The translations under genes and the position numbers were made by a program. Below are positions 45,776 to 55,178 of a stretch of 64,000 nt of DNA, piece by piece. The notes below the pieces were generated by a model. That model was not told the origin of the DNA. It worked only from the letters and a program-made list of their open reading frames with translations, and searched no databases. Source of the DNA: Prorocentrum cordatum (Eukaryota; Sar; Dinophyceae; Prorocentrales; Prorocentraceae); the NCBI GenBank assembly GCA_963575745.1, contig CAUYUJ010014352.1, forward strand, positions 331,218-395,217. The letters are read 5' to 3'. Position 1 is the first letter of the stretch; every line of letters begins with the position of its first letter.

Positions 45776-45969
45776 TCGGGTCGGGCGAAAGGGGGGGATA
45801 GCAAAGGGGGGTTTGAGAATCAGCTCACGTAGCTGATTTTCCCGGCGCCTCCTGGCGCCGGAGGCGGCTATGTGTCGAGGAATGGGCCCCTCGGTGGGGC
45901 CGAAAACAGCTGCATGCAGCAAATTTCGTAACCCCCCCTTTCCCAATCCCCCCCTTTCGTCCGGCTCGA
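45776..45969 (+). mobile_element. MITE-2 copy 3 with paralogous empty site
   Basis: Ends TCGGGTCGGGCGAAAGGGGG and CCTTTCGTCCGGCTCGA; flanks GCATC and GTATC. The sequence on both sides continues in a related segment at 46742-46925, where the two flanks join through a single GTATC (46821-46825). Confidence 0.93.
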
Positions 45970-46146
45970 GTATCGGGCGCCGCGGCCTTCTCAGAGCACT
46001 CCGGAACGCTCTGAGAGCGTTCCGGAGCGCTTTGGAATGGATTACGGGTTTTTGCCCCCGTCCTGGCCCCGCCCGACCCAGGAGCCCGTCCTGTGGGCCT
46101 CGGGGCTGTCAGCAAACGGCTAAGCATGGCAAAACCGGTCCCAGGG

Positions 46147-46335
46147 TTAAGTCGGGCCTGTCCCCCTACAGGGGGACTTTCGACGAAAAAAAAATCCCGC
46201 CAGAATAGTCAAACAATAATCCAAAAATAGTCTGGGGACTATTTCTGGTGTATTTTTTGACCTTTTGGTGGTATTTTGGGAGTATTTTTTATCTGTCGTC
46301 GAAAATTCCCTTGTAAAAGGGACAGGCCCGACTTA
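46147..46335 (+). mobile_element. MITE-1 copy, 189 bp, perfect duplication
   Basis: Ends TTAAGTCGGGCCTGTCCC and GGGACAGGCCCGACTTAA; TCCCAGGG stands on both sides (46139-46146 and 46336-46343). The second layer of inverted repeat (TCGACGAAA / TCGTCGAAA) is also kept. Confidence 0.95.
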
Positions 46336-46741
46336 ATCCCAGGGAGTGGGTCGAGACCTCTGGGGGTCGACACTATGAAAAAATCACGACGTCGGGGGTC
46401 TGGGGTAGGGGTCGCCGTGAAACGGGGGGCCCCCCACTGGGAAAGCGGTTTCGATAGTGAGATGTCGATAGTGAGATCGATCTAGCGAGACGCTGCTTCC
46501 TCCCCCCCGAACCTCCTTATCACCCGAAAGGTGGTCGCATACGTATTCGTATCCGCGGCCTCCCGGGCTGGGCCCCTGGGCTGCGCCCCCGCGAATGCGG
46601 GGGGCGACTTTTCGCAGATGCCCAGCGCGGAGCGTATCCGTTCGACGGCGCATCCGCGGGATCGCGCCTCAGAATCAAGACCGCGAGGGCGCGGACCTGG
46701 ATGTCTGCCGCTCGTGAGAGGCACGCGGCAGCGAGGATCGA
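46336..46741. other. Unassigned
   Basis: Ordinary sequence; no gene or array recognised. Confidence 0.35.
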
Positions 46742-46925
46742 CAAGGCGACGCCAGGACAGGGACAACATCGGGCAGGGATACATCGGGGATCTGTGAGAT
46801 CTGGCGGTTCTGGAGGATGCGTATCTGGCGCCGCGGCCTTGTCAGAGCAGTCTGAGAGCGCTCTGAGAGCGCTCCGAAACGCTCTGTTTTGATGTTATAC
46901 CTGTCCTAGCCCCGCCCGAATCGAG
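46742..46925 (+). repeat. Empty-site paralogue of the MITE-2 copy 3 locus
   Basis: GAGATCTGGCGGTTCTGGA, GTATC and GGCGCCGCGGCCTTGTCAGA correspond to 45735-45775 plus 45970-46070 without the element. Confidence 0.88.
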
Positions 46926-47044
46926 CTTCGAGCCCAGACAGCGAGCGCCTTGAGGAAAATAATGGTGCGGCTGGCCTGTCGTCACCCATCTGAGCGACAA
47001 AAACGAGAGGCTCTCACGCGAGGTGACATAACCACCTTTCGGGG

Positions 47045-47180
47045 ATCTACTGGCCCGGGTCGATCTGGACCCGGGTCAGCCAAGCCTTGCAGGATCCTGC
47101 AAGATCCCGCAGGATCCCGGCAGGACCCTGCACCTAAACCCGGGTCAGTGCGCCCTCGGCTGTGCAGCAGGATCCTGCAA
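47045..47180 (+). repeat. ACCCGGGTCAGC / GCAGGATCCTGC repeat, copy 1
   Basis: Short motifs GACCCGGGTCAG and GCAGGATCC(T/C) alternate; related to 56560-56755. Confidence 0.7.
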
Positions 47181-47345
47181 GACTAAATGGGCGCTGGGAC
47201 ATACAACTAAATACACACAAATAAAAGGAGTCCCCATATTGTTCCATATCTTGGGGATTTTCGTCTTCCCCCCCACTTACCATATTTTCCCATATTTTCT
47301 AGGAAATCGACGATCCATTGTGTCTGTGTGTTTTTTCCCTCCTGC
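47181..47345 (+). repeat. DR-1 copy 5
   Basis: The start of the copy is preceded by CAAGAC and its end CCCTCCTG is followed by CAAGAC, a possible 6-bp target duplication. Confidence 0.85.
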
Positions 47346-47463
47346 AAGACCTGGCACTCTGACCGACCCCCGCTGGCATCGGCCCCCGTCTCTCTAGGCT
47401 CCCGCACCTTGCGCGGCGGCCTATACGCGGGCCGCCGGCGAGGCACGCCGCACTCGGAACGAG

Positions 47464-47900
47464 GGACGGTAGATGGACAATACATTCGAACCCTGACACA
47501 TTCGAGTTCGTTCGCAAGCCTCTCGGGGCGCCTCCGAGGGGCGCCTCCGAGGGGCCGGCGGCGGGCCTCTCGGGGCCGCCGAGCAAGCAGCAGGGCTGGG
47601 CCTAAAAACGCGGTTTTCGTTCTTGTTTCCGTGCTGTTCTTCGTTCTGCTCCACCTGCTTTACCTCGTGCCTCCCGCGCATGGACACTGCATTCGAACCC
47701 TGTGGCCCCGGATGCCCCCCAGACCCGCCGGAATTGATTTTGATGGCGTGGTGACGGGGGGGCGTGAGTGGACAGAAGAACACTCCAACCCAGAAACACC
47801 GCCTTCACTGAGCTCAACATTGATGTCGGGGGCGCGGGGGTGAATTAGAATCTCCCTCCAATGTGTCAGGGTTGGAATATATTGTCCATCTATACTGTCC
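47464..47900. mobile_element. MITE-10, about 437 bp
   Basis: GGTAGATGGACAATACATTC and ACCCTGACACATTCGAG at the left mirror CCAATGTGTCAGGGTTGGAA and TATATTGTCCATCTATAC at the right. There are further CATTCGAACCCTG motifs inside. Single copy in the window. Confidence 0.72.
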
Positions 47901-48290
47901 AGGCCAAAACGAAAAACAAAACACCAGCCGAAATCCAGCAGAACAGCGGGCAGGTCCAGCCCGGAACAATAGCTCGGGAGGAGACAGCGGCCCCGGGGGA
48001 AGGGGTCGAGGGGTCCAGGGGTCTCACGCCTCGGAGAGAGACGGCGGAGCGCCCGACGTCTGGAGCTCTGGCCTCGGGGAGCTCGAGGCCTCGCTATGAT
48101 ATTCGCATCCGTTCTGGGCCTCCATGGGAGGCTTCTCGTCGGCACGGCGGTATTCCCCGCAGGATTCTGGTCCGAACATGCCCGGATGGGCCTGGGGGAG
48201 TTTTTTTTTTGCCCAGGACCACGAGGACCCCCGAAGGAGACTGTGCTCGTGAGTAACAATATGTGCAGTCATGGTCTGCTTCCGGGCGTG
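47901..48290. other. Unassigned
   Basis: GC-rich, with a T run at 48203-48211; no gene. Confidence 0.35.
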
Positions 48291-48296
48291 TTTTTT

Positions 48297-48394
48297 CTTG
48301 TCGCCTGGGAGCCGTGCAAATTGGATGAGCAACTCCACCCAGTTTCTTGTCGCCTGGGAGCCGTCCAAATTGGATGAGCACCTCCACCCAGGGA
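48297..48394 (+). repeat. 49-bp tandem duplication
   Basis: CTTGTCGCCTGGGAGCCGT, CAAATTGGATGAGCA and CTCCACCCAG occur twice, 49 bp apart, with two differences. Confidence 0.92.
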
Positions 48395-48815
48395 GCCAAG
48401 GGGTCAAGAGCTTATGGGGACGTAAGGCCCAGACCCCCTTCGCACCCTGGGGAACCCACCACAAGAGGCGCTGTTCTTCCTCTTCGGCCTCTTGGCCCCT
48501 CCCCCCCGGCCCGCGGGACCGTCCAGCAACTGCTCGGGAGGAGACGCCGCTCGGGGGAGGGCGGCTCGAGAGACCTCCAGGTCCAGGGCGCCCGCGCTGC
48601 GAAGCACTCCCGACGGTCGGGGGGGTCAGAGTCTGAACCCGGCGGGGTCCTGCAGGCAACGGCAGGGCCCGAGCTCCACAGTGCTGGTCGTGTTCGTTGG
48701 GTTTTCTTGTTCCCTCGCGCTGCCTTCGTTCCGCCCTCTGCTGCACAGCGAGGCCCCAACGAAAACGGTCCACGAAACACCCCGAGAACACCGTTTACCT
48801 CGCGCCCTGGGCTCG
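48395..48815. other. Unassigned
   Basis: GC-rich; long frames on both strands without recognisable families. Confidence 0.3.
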
Positions 48816-48940
48816 CCATCGCTCGGACGTCCATTCCTGTGTATGTTTCGATTTCGTGCGTGTTTTTTCGCCGAATGATCAAGGATGCTCCTCGATGGCC
48901 GTCGCCGAGAAACAAATGCACACGTCCGAGCGATGCCAAG
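48816..48940 (+). mobile_element. MITE-7 copy 3, 125 bp
   Basis: CCATCGCTCGGACGT and ACGTCCGAGCGATG ends and the same interior as 30399; no convincing target duplication. Confidence 0.82.
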
Positions 48941-49158
48941 TGGGAAGCGAGTCCTGGGCCTCGGGGCCCCACACGGGACTGGCGTTGCCTCGCGCCGAGG
49001 CGCTGTCGATAGGGCCATCGTGCGGCCACGAGGATCGCGCGGAGTAAGGAAGGAGGAGACTCTGGCTGGCCACGGCGAGCCTCGGCCCAAAAACGGGTTC
49101 CCTGGCCCAGATCCTTGAGGAGCGGCCCGAAAATCAGGGCCCCTTCCTGGACCCATAA

Positions 49159-49325
49159 TTGATGGGCAACCTTTCCGCCACCACTACCATAGGTAAGACG
49201 GGGGAGAAGGGAGGATGGGGAGGTCCTCCTCCTCCTCCTCCTCCTCCTCCTCATCCTCCTCTTTCTCCTCCTTCTCCTTCTCCTCCCTCTCCTACTTATG
49301 GTAGCGGTGGTGGAAGATCGGCCCA
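49159..49325. repeat. Inverted repeat with a TCC loop
   Basis: GATGGGCAACCTTTCCGCCA and CACTACCATAGGTAAG at the left mirror CTTATGGTAGCGGTGGTGGA and CGGCCCATC at the right; the loop is a TCC microsatellite (49210-49290). Confidence 0.75.
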
Positions 49326-49511
49326 TCTAAAGTGGAGGCTACCGACCCTTCCGCCCGCCCCTCCCCCCCTGGCAGCGCCCGTGAAGAGGTCATCGCCAGA
49401 CGCCAGACGGTGCAAAAACAGGCTCGGCGTGATCTGGGCTCCTCGATCTTCTGTGGGAGCGAAGGACAAACTGCACAGGCATAAACGTGCTGAACTTGTG
49501 GAGGTCCGCAC

Positions 49512-49738
49512 GGAGGAGGAGGAGGAGGAGGAGGAGGAGGAGGAGGAGGAGGAGGAGGGGGAGGAGGAGGAGGAGGAGGAGGAGAAGGAGGAGGAGGAGA
49601 GGGCGGAGGAGGAAGGAGGAGGAGGAGGAGGAGGAAGAGGAGGAGGAGGAGGAGGAGGAGGAGGAGGAGGAGGAGGAGGAGGGAGGATAGGAGGAGGGGG
49701 AGGCGGAGGAGGAGGAGGAGGAGGAGGAGGAGGAGGAT
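49512..49738 (+). repeat. (GGA)n microsatellite
   Basis: GGA triplets with few interruptions. Confidence 0.95.
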
Positions 49739-49744
49739 GTCTTG

Positions 49745-49855
49745 ACTCGGCGCTGGAACTCCGCCCTGGCGAACGGCGCGCCGGGGGCGGCGCCGGAGAC
49801 GTCGCCATGGGGGGCTCCGGCGCCGGCGCCAGAAGTCTGCGCGACACTCCGAAGG
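49745..49855 (-). other. Possible exon, unknown gene
   Basis: The minus-strand frame reads APHGDVSGAAPGAPFARAEF followed by QRRVK between a DR-1 copy and a GGA tract. Its GC-rich codon pattern resembles the methyltransferase exons. There is no family match, so this is a guess only. Confidence 0.2.
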
Positions 49856-49859
49856 TTGA

Positions 49860-50019
49860 AGGGGCCCTGGGACACACAAATAAATACACACAAATAAAAT
49901 GATTCCCAATATTTTCTCATATTTTCTGGGTGTTTGTCTTCCCCCCCACTTCCCATATTTTCCTACATTTTCTGGGGAATCGCCGATTAATTGTGTCTGT
50001 GTGTTTCTTTCCCTCCTGA
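49860..50019 (+). repeat. DR-1 copy 6
   Basis: Best-preserved copy; AAGGTT lies before GAAGGGGCCC and again after CCCTCCTGA, a possible 6-bp duplication. Confidence 0.88.
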
Positions 50020-50077
50020 AAGGTTTCTGTTTATGCAACTTGTAATTCCTCGACCCCCCGAGAGGCCTCCCGAAGCA

Positions 50078-50252
50078 GGTCCGAGCAGATGGGGTCGGAT
50101 GATTGCGCCACACCGCCGATGCATCGGCGGCGCATCCGAGAAATCGGCGATGTGCCGACGGCGTCGGCCCGGGAAAATCCGGGCTCCACGTGGAGCCGCA
50201 TCCCTGATGGATGGGCGACGCGGCGCAGTCCTCCGACTCCTCTGCTCGGACC
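50078..50252 (+). mobile_element. MITE-8 copy, 175 bp
   Basis: GGTCCGAGCAGATGGGGTCGG at the left and CCGACTCCTCTGCTCGGACC at the right are inverted repeats of 20 bp; inside is CCGATGCATCGGCGG. Confidence 0.82.
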
Positions 50253-50454
50253 CCGTGAGCGTATGTACATTCAGAGCACTGCAAGTTTAAATGCAAGCAT
50301 CCCTATCCCTTCCGCCGCCTCGTCAAACCGCGCTGCCCCGCTGGGCCGAAAAGGCTTACAAGCGAAACCCGACTTGCGTGAAGTGCAGATGTCCTTTCGA
50401 GCATCGCCCCGCCCCCCCCGTCCACTTCCAAGCAGATCAACTTACCCAAATCTA

Positions 50455-50565
50455 ACAACGGGCATCTGGGAGGCCTTGAAACAATCTGGCTCCACGTCGA
50501 TCCGCATCCCCGATGCATCGGCGACGTGGCTTGATCCTCCGACCCAGCCCCATCTACTCGGACCC
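50455..50565 (+). mobile_element. MITE-8 partial copy
   Basis: CTCCACGTCGATCCGCATCC, GATGCATCGGCGACG and the right end CCCCATCTACTCGGACCC; the left end is missing. Confidence 0.6.
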
Positions 50566-50621
50566 AACCTGTGGGGAAACCACAGAAAAGATACCGCTGC
50601 CGCTATGCCTCCCAGGACCCC

Positions 50622-50678
50622 CTCCTCCTCCTCCTCCTCCTCCTCCTGCTCATCATCATCATCATCATCATCATCATC

Positions 50679-50751
<73 letters not shown>

Positions 50752-50868
50752 TCATCCTCCCCCTCCTCCCCCTCCTCCCCCTCCTCCTCCCTCTCCACCT
50801 CCTCCTCCTCCTCATCCTCCTCCTCCTCCTCCGCCTCCTCCTCCTCCTCCTCCTCCCTCCCAGAGCGC
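50622..50868 (+). repeat. Compound (TCC)/(ATC) microsatellite
   Basis: TCC, then about 30 ATC triplets (50650-50750), then TCC again, the same layout as 2704-3088. Confidence 0.95.
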
Positions 50869-51010
50869 GCTCTGGCCAAGACTCCGCGCGGCGACTCTGG
50901 CCCTGGCGACGGAAGGCCTCCCTGGAGGCCCACAACGGCGAACTCGAGGGCAGGGCACAGGAGGAGAAATAAAGACAAACAAAACACAAACCTTTGGCGC
51001 TCCTGAAGGA

Positions 51011-51163
51011 GAGAGAACTATGCACATACACCAGTTCTGGCCAGGCCCATCCTGAGCCCAGGATCGGTGCATACGCCCTCCTACCTTGGCCGGGAAGGCA
51101 TATGCACCGATCCTGGGTCAAGGATGGGCCTTGCCAGGATCGGTGCATGTGTATAGTTCTCTT
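51011..51163. repeat. Long near-perfect palindrome, arms about 76 bp
   Basis: GAGAACTAT, CCAGGCCCATCCTGA and CCCAGGATCGGTGCATACGC on the left have reverse complements GCATATGCACCGATCCTGGG, TCAAGGATGGGCC and ATAGTTCTC in mirrored order; there is almost no loop. Confidence 0.85.
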
Positions 51164-51170
51164 CGCACGA

Positions 51171-51311
51171 AGCGCTCCGCGCGGAGTTCTTGGATCGGCG
51201 CTGGCACCCCCTCCCTGGCGCGCGGAGCGCGCCAGGGGCGGCGCCGGAGGCGCCGCCGGAGGGGGCCCGGCGCGGATCCAAGAAATCCGCGCGGAGCGCC
51301 AACAGTTTAAG
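51171..51311 (+). mobile_element. MITE-5 foldback element, copy 3
   Basis: GCGCTCCGCGCGGAGTTCTT and AAGAAATCCGCGCGGAGCGC ends, followed by CAACAGTTTAAG, the mirror of the AAACTGTTTTGG that precedes the other copies, so the true stem is longer than the GC part. Confidence 0.8.
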
Positions 51312-51385
51312 TGTACGCCGTTTTGTTTTCCTTCGAGGGCGGCCCAAAACGGCGAAATCGACGGAAAGGTAACAGGCCCCACATA

Positions 51386-51615
51386 TTGAGCAGGGACCGC
51401 CCGTTGCGGCATGCCTATAGGCATACCGCGACATATCCTTAGAACCCAAGAATGTTCGAACAACAAAAACAAGTTTCTTAGAACATAAGCCCCAGGCGTG
51501 AAAACAAAACAGCCTCAGCCAGAAATGTTCCAAGCATATTTCGTGCAGACCACAAAAGGTTCTTAGACCATTCCTTGGTAGGCCTTTAGGCGAGCTGGGA
51601 CGCTTCGCTACCTTA
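51386..51615 (+). mobile_element. MITE-3 copy 3
   Basis: TTGAGCAGGGACCGCCCGTT to CGCTTCGCTACCTTA; internal AGAAATGTTCCAAGCATATT and GGTTCTTAGACCATT match the family. Confidence 0.85.
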
Positions 51616-51857
51616 GCTGCCCCGATACGCAACACGCAACACGTATCGTATTGATACGGAGCTCAACACGTAGGCCGAAAACGTGGGTCCGACGCGATAC
51701 ACTCGCCCAAACGTGGTCCGATACGTGGAGCCAACACGCAACGCATTGACACGGACGTCTCGAACACGGGACGCGTTGCGTTTCAAGACGGGCGCATCGA
51801 GGCAAATAAGTTCGCCACTGCTCAGACCTGGGCGGCCTGGATCCTCTGGGCCCCTCC
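51616..51857. repeat. ACACGCAACACG-rich spacer between two MITE-3 copies
   Basis: CAACACGCAACACG, GATACGTGG and GACGCGTTGCG motifs recur in both directions, a short cluster of imperfect palindromes. Confidence 0.5.
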
Positions 51858-52092
51858 TTGAGCAGGGACCGACCGTCCTAGCCTTCCTATAGTCCTACCA
51901 CGAAATATTCTTAGAACCCCAAAATATTCGAAGCACAAAACAATGTTCTTAAAACAGACTCCCAGTGTGCTAAAGCGAGACAGCCTCCGCCAGAAATGCT
52001 CCAACAACATCTCGTGCAGACCTCGAGAGGTCATCAGAACATGTTTTTGGTAGGGCCATAGGCGAGCCGGGACGCTTGTCGCCACTGCCTGA
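51858..52092 (+). mobile_element. MITE-3 copy 4, 235 bp
   Basis: TTGAGCAGGGACCGACCGTC to GTCGCCACTGCCTGA; CCTCC lies on both sides (51853-51857 and 52093-52097), though this is a simple sequence. Confidence 0.85.
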
Positions 52093-52847
52093 CCTCCTCC
52101 GCCGCGGCCGCCTGAGCCACCGCCCCGGCCGCCCGCAGCACCGCCGCGCCCGGGCGGCCGCGCCCACCGCGGCCGCGGCGGGCGCCGGCCGCGCCCGCGG
52201 CCACGCCTGCCAGGACGCTGGCCTCTCGCGGGCTGCAGGCAGCCCTGCTGGAGGGGGGGGCGGCCCCCTGGCGAGAGAGCCGCCCCCCCCCCCCCCCCCC
52301 CCCAAGGGGGGCTGGGGGACAAGGGCAGAGGAGGGAGGGAGGGAGGGAGGGAGGGAGGGACGAGGAAGAGGGAACGAAGGAGGGGTCAGGGAGGGAGGGT
52401 GGGCGGTAAGGAAGGCGAGAGAGAGAGAGAGAGAGAGAAGGCCGAGGAGGAGGGAGGAGGGAGGAGGCAGGAGACTGACCGCCTCCGAAGACAGCTCCTC
52501 CCAGGCCCCCTCCCCCCGGCTCCCTCCTCTTCTTCCTCTTCCGCCCCCCCCCCCCTCTCCCTCCCTCCCTCGCAGGCCCTGTCGCAGGCTCCCTCCTCCT
52601 CCCCACCTGGCCTCCCCACCACTCCTCCTGCTCTGCGGACGAGGAGGCAGTGCAGACAGGCAGGGGATCCATGCTATAGAAACAGAGGGAGAAAGAGAGC
52701 AGGACGCCCTCCTGCGCCCCCCCCCGTGCCCCCCCACGTCGTTTTCGGCGCCTCCCCGCTGTCGCTGGATATGCTGCTGGAGGAGGCCCCCGCCGCTGCA
52801 ACTTTTCCGAGCAGGGGCCGACCGCCCCGGCAGTTCTGCAGCCAGCC
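52093..52847. other. GC-rich segment, then GGGA and TCC low complexity
   Basis: 52098-52250 is very GC-rich and could be a minus-strand exon (frame with EASVLAGVAAGAAGA). 52320-52440 is GGGA/GA repeat and 52540-52620 is CT-rich. Nothing is firm. Confidence 0.35.
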
Positions 52848-52881
52848 CGTACGATAGGGATGCGCGATGAGGATGCAAAGG

Positions 52882-54521
52882 TTAGGTCGGGCATGTCCTC
52901 TTACCGGCGAATGTTGGGCGATTCTTGTTCTTAAAAAATTGCCCTGTGACGTTCCCAACCCATTTGTATCAATGGAAACGAGGAGTTGGCCGAAACTTGC
53001 GTGGACAATCAACTTGATGTGTAAGCTACTTGAGACACGCGCCTATGGCATGATGCGCAGGAGAACCATACAAGAACGAGGGGCGACACTACAGACTCGA
53101 AGAGGACATGGGGAGTCGGGAACGCAGAGCAGGAGAAAAACGTGCGGGAAGCCGAACCATCAGCACGGCCGCAGCAGAGGGAAGGTGACTGCAGGAGGAG
53201 AACAAGGAAGAAAGCGGCGTCTAATTTGAGTCTGCGGTGGGTACCCACTGTGCTGTGCCCCTCAGCAGCCCTCGAAAGTGGCGACAGTTTCACAGATCGC
53301 AGCCCCCCAGGGATGGCGAGGCCTAATTTGAGTCTGCGGTGGGTACCCACTGTGCTGTGCCCCTCAGCAGCCCTCGAAAGTGGCGACAGTTTCACAGAGC
53401 GCAGCCCCCCAGGGATGGCGAGGTCCAAATTTGAGTCTGCGGTGGGTACCCACTGTGCTGTGCCCCTCAGCAGCCCTCGAAAGTGGCGACAGTTTCACAG
53501 ATCGCAGCCCCCCCAGGGATGGCGAGGTCCAAATTTGAGCCTGCGGTGGGTACCCACTGTGCTGTGCCCCTCAGCAGCCCTCGAAAGTGGCGACAGTTTC
53601 ACAGATCGCAGCCCCCATGGATGGCGAGGCCTAATTTGAGTATGCGGTGGGTACCCACTGTGCTGTGTCCCTCAGCAGCCCTCGAAAGTGGCGACAGTTC
53701 ACAGATCGCAGCCACCAGGATGCGAGTCTAATTTGAGTCTGCGGTGGTAACCAACTGTTGCTGTGCCCCTCACAGCCCTCGAAAGTGGCGACAGTTTCAC
53801 AGATCGCAGCCCCCCAGGGATGGCGAGGTCTAATTGAGTCTGCGTGTGGGTACCACTGTGCTGTGCCCCTCAGCAGCCCTCGAAAGTGGCGACAGTTTCA
53901 CAGATCGCAGCCCCCCAGGGATGGCGAGGTCTAATTTGAGTCTCGGTGGGTACCCACTGTGCTGTGCCCCTCAGCAGCCCTCGAAAGGGCGACAGTTTCA
54001 CAGATCGCAGCCCCCAGGGGATGGCGAGGTCAATTTGAGTCTGCGGTGGGTACCCACTGGCTGTGCCCCCTCAGCAGCCTCGAAAGTGGCGACAGTTTCA
54101 CAGATCGCAGCCCCCCAGGGATGGCGAGGTCTAATTTGAGTCTGCGGTGGGTACCCACTGTGCTGGGCCCCTCAGCAGCCCTCGAAAGTGGCGACAGTTT
54201 CACAGATCGCAGCCCCCCAGGGATGGCGAGGTCCAAATTTGAGTCTGCGGTGGGTACCCACTGTGCTGTGCCCCTCATCAGCCCTCGAAAGTGGCGACAG
54301 TTTCACAGATCGCAGCCCCCCAGGGATGGCGAGGTCAAAGGCAGGGGGGAAGAGAGGGACGGGAAGGAAGGAAGGAAGGTTCGCGCGAGCAGTGCTCTAT
54401 TCAAAAGGAGAACCCAACGCAGGAGGGTTGGGAACAAACGTATTCAAAATGGCCAAACATGAATGAAAAATCAGCCCCTGACTATTTTTTGACTATTTTT
54501 GAATATTCCTTCTGCAGTTAA
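52882..54521 (+). mobile_element. Second satellite-bearing MITE-1 (1.64 kb)
   Basis: Left end TTAGGTCGGGCATGTCCTC; the right half keeps CCTGACTATTTTTTGACTAT and GAATATTCCTTCTGCAG but has lost about 16 bases before the final TTAA. Flanks TGCAAAGG (52874-52881) and TGCAAGGG (54522-54529) form an 8-bp duplication with one change. Inside: a 330-bp leader, the 11-unit array and a right module (TCAAAAGGAGAACCCAACGC) also present in the 9855 element. Confidence 0.87.
53218..54337 (+). repeat. SAT-102 array, 11 units of 97-104 bp
   Basis: GCGGTGGGTACCCACTGTGC, CCTCGAAAGTGGCGACAGTT and CACAGATCGCAGCCCCCCAG recur in each unit. Units differ mostly by single-base insertions or deletions, unlike the uniform SAT-90. 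The sequence is unrelated to SAT-90. Confidence 0.97.
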
Positions 54522-54655
54522 TGCAAGGGCGTTGGACGCCCATGTCAAGGCTTTTCGAGCGGGGCGTGGCCGGCGAAAGCGGCCAAGAATGGGCCGAATG
54601 GGGCAAGGATGCAAGGGCACCCTTTGCCCATCCTTATGCGGGTTGACTGCATAGG

Positions 54656-55014
54656 CCTGCGATGACGTGTAGCCGCGCCGCTTGATCTCGACGCACCCAT
54701 GTGGGCGACGCCGACACCACGGCAAACCCACCGTAAGCCCCTTCTTCTCGCCCCCCAGAAGACGCAGCCCGCGCCGTGGCAGACCCCGCGGCAAACTCTG
54801 CGTCCGAGTCGCCGAGGCGGAGTTTGCCCTGGTGGCCGCGGCACCCTCCCCAAAACGGAAGGCCACGCGTCGGAACAAACGGCGCGGCGACACATGTTCT
54901 TACAGCAGCAGCACGCTCGAAAAGCAATCAACATGTTCTTGCAAGGAAAAAACGATATACTGAAACAGCCAGGCAGTCATGCACCCCCCAGAAAGGTATT
55001 TGAACATTCTGTTC
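54656..55014. other. Unassigned, with a MITE-3 fragment
   Basis: ACATGTTCTTACAGCAGCAG to AACATGTTCTTGCAAGG near 54890-54950 resembles the MITE-3 middle. The rest is not recognised. Confidence 0.4.
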
Positions 55015-55178
55015 GGAAGCGTCCAAGAGGGGGCGTGCAAGAAGGGGGATCGCGACCCAGGGGGGCCAAGGAACGCATTCAAATAAGAAGAGGCACCGTG
55101 AACTCTGAGGAGATATCATGGCCCTGGTCATGGTACCCCCCCCCACTCGTTAGTCATCGCTCCCCTCTTGGACGCCCC
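55015..55178 (+). mobile_element. MITE-6 copy 3
   Basis: GAAGCGTCCAAGAGGGGGCG and CCCCTCTTGGACGCCCC are the cleanest ends of the family (about 16-bp inverted repeat). Confidence 0.82.

Larger units (their letters stand above)
52848..54655 (+). mobile_element. MITE-4 copy 4, split by the large MITE-1
   Basis: CCCGTACGATAGGGATGCGC and GATGAGGATGCAAAGG stand left of 52882; TGCAAGGGCGTTGGACGCCC and the right end GCGGGTTGACTGCAT stand right of 54521. Joined, they reproduce the order of copy 1. Confidence 0.88.

Noticed and set aside
53142-54462. Frames of 165-167 codons in the 102-bp array
   Set aside because: Units vary by single-base insertions and deletions, so no frame is kept; non-coding satellite.
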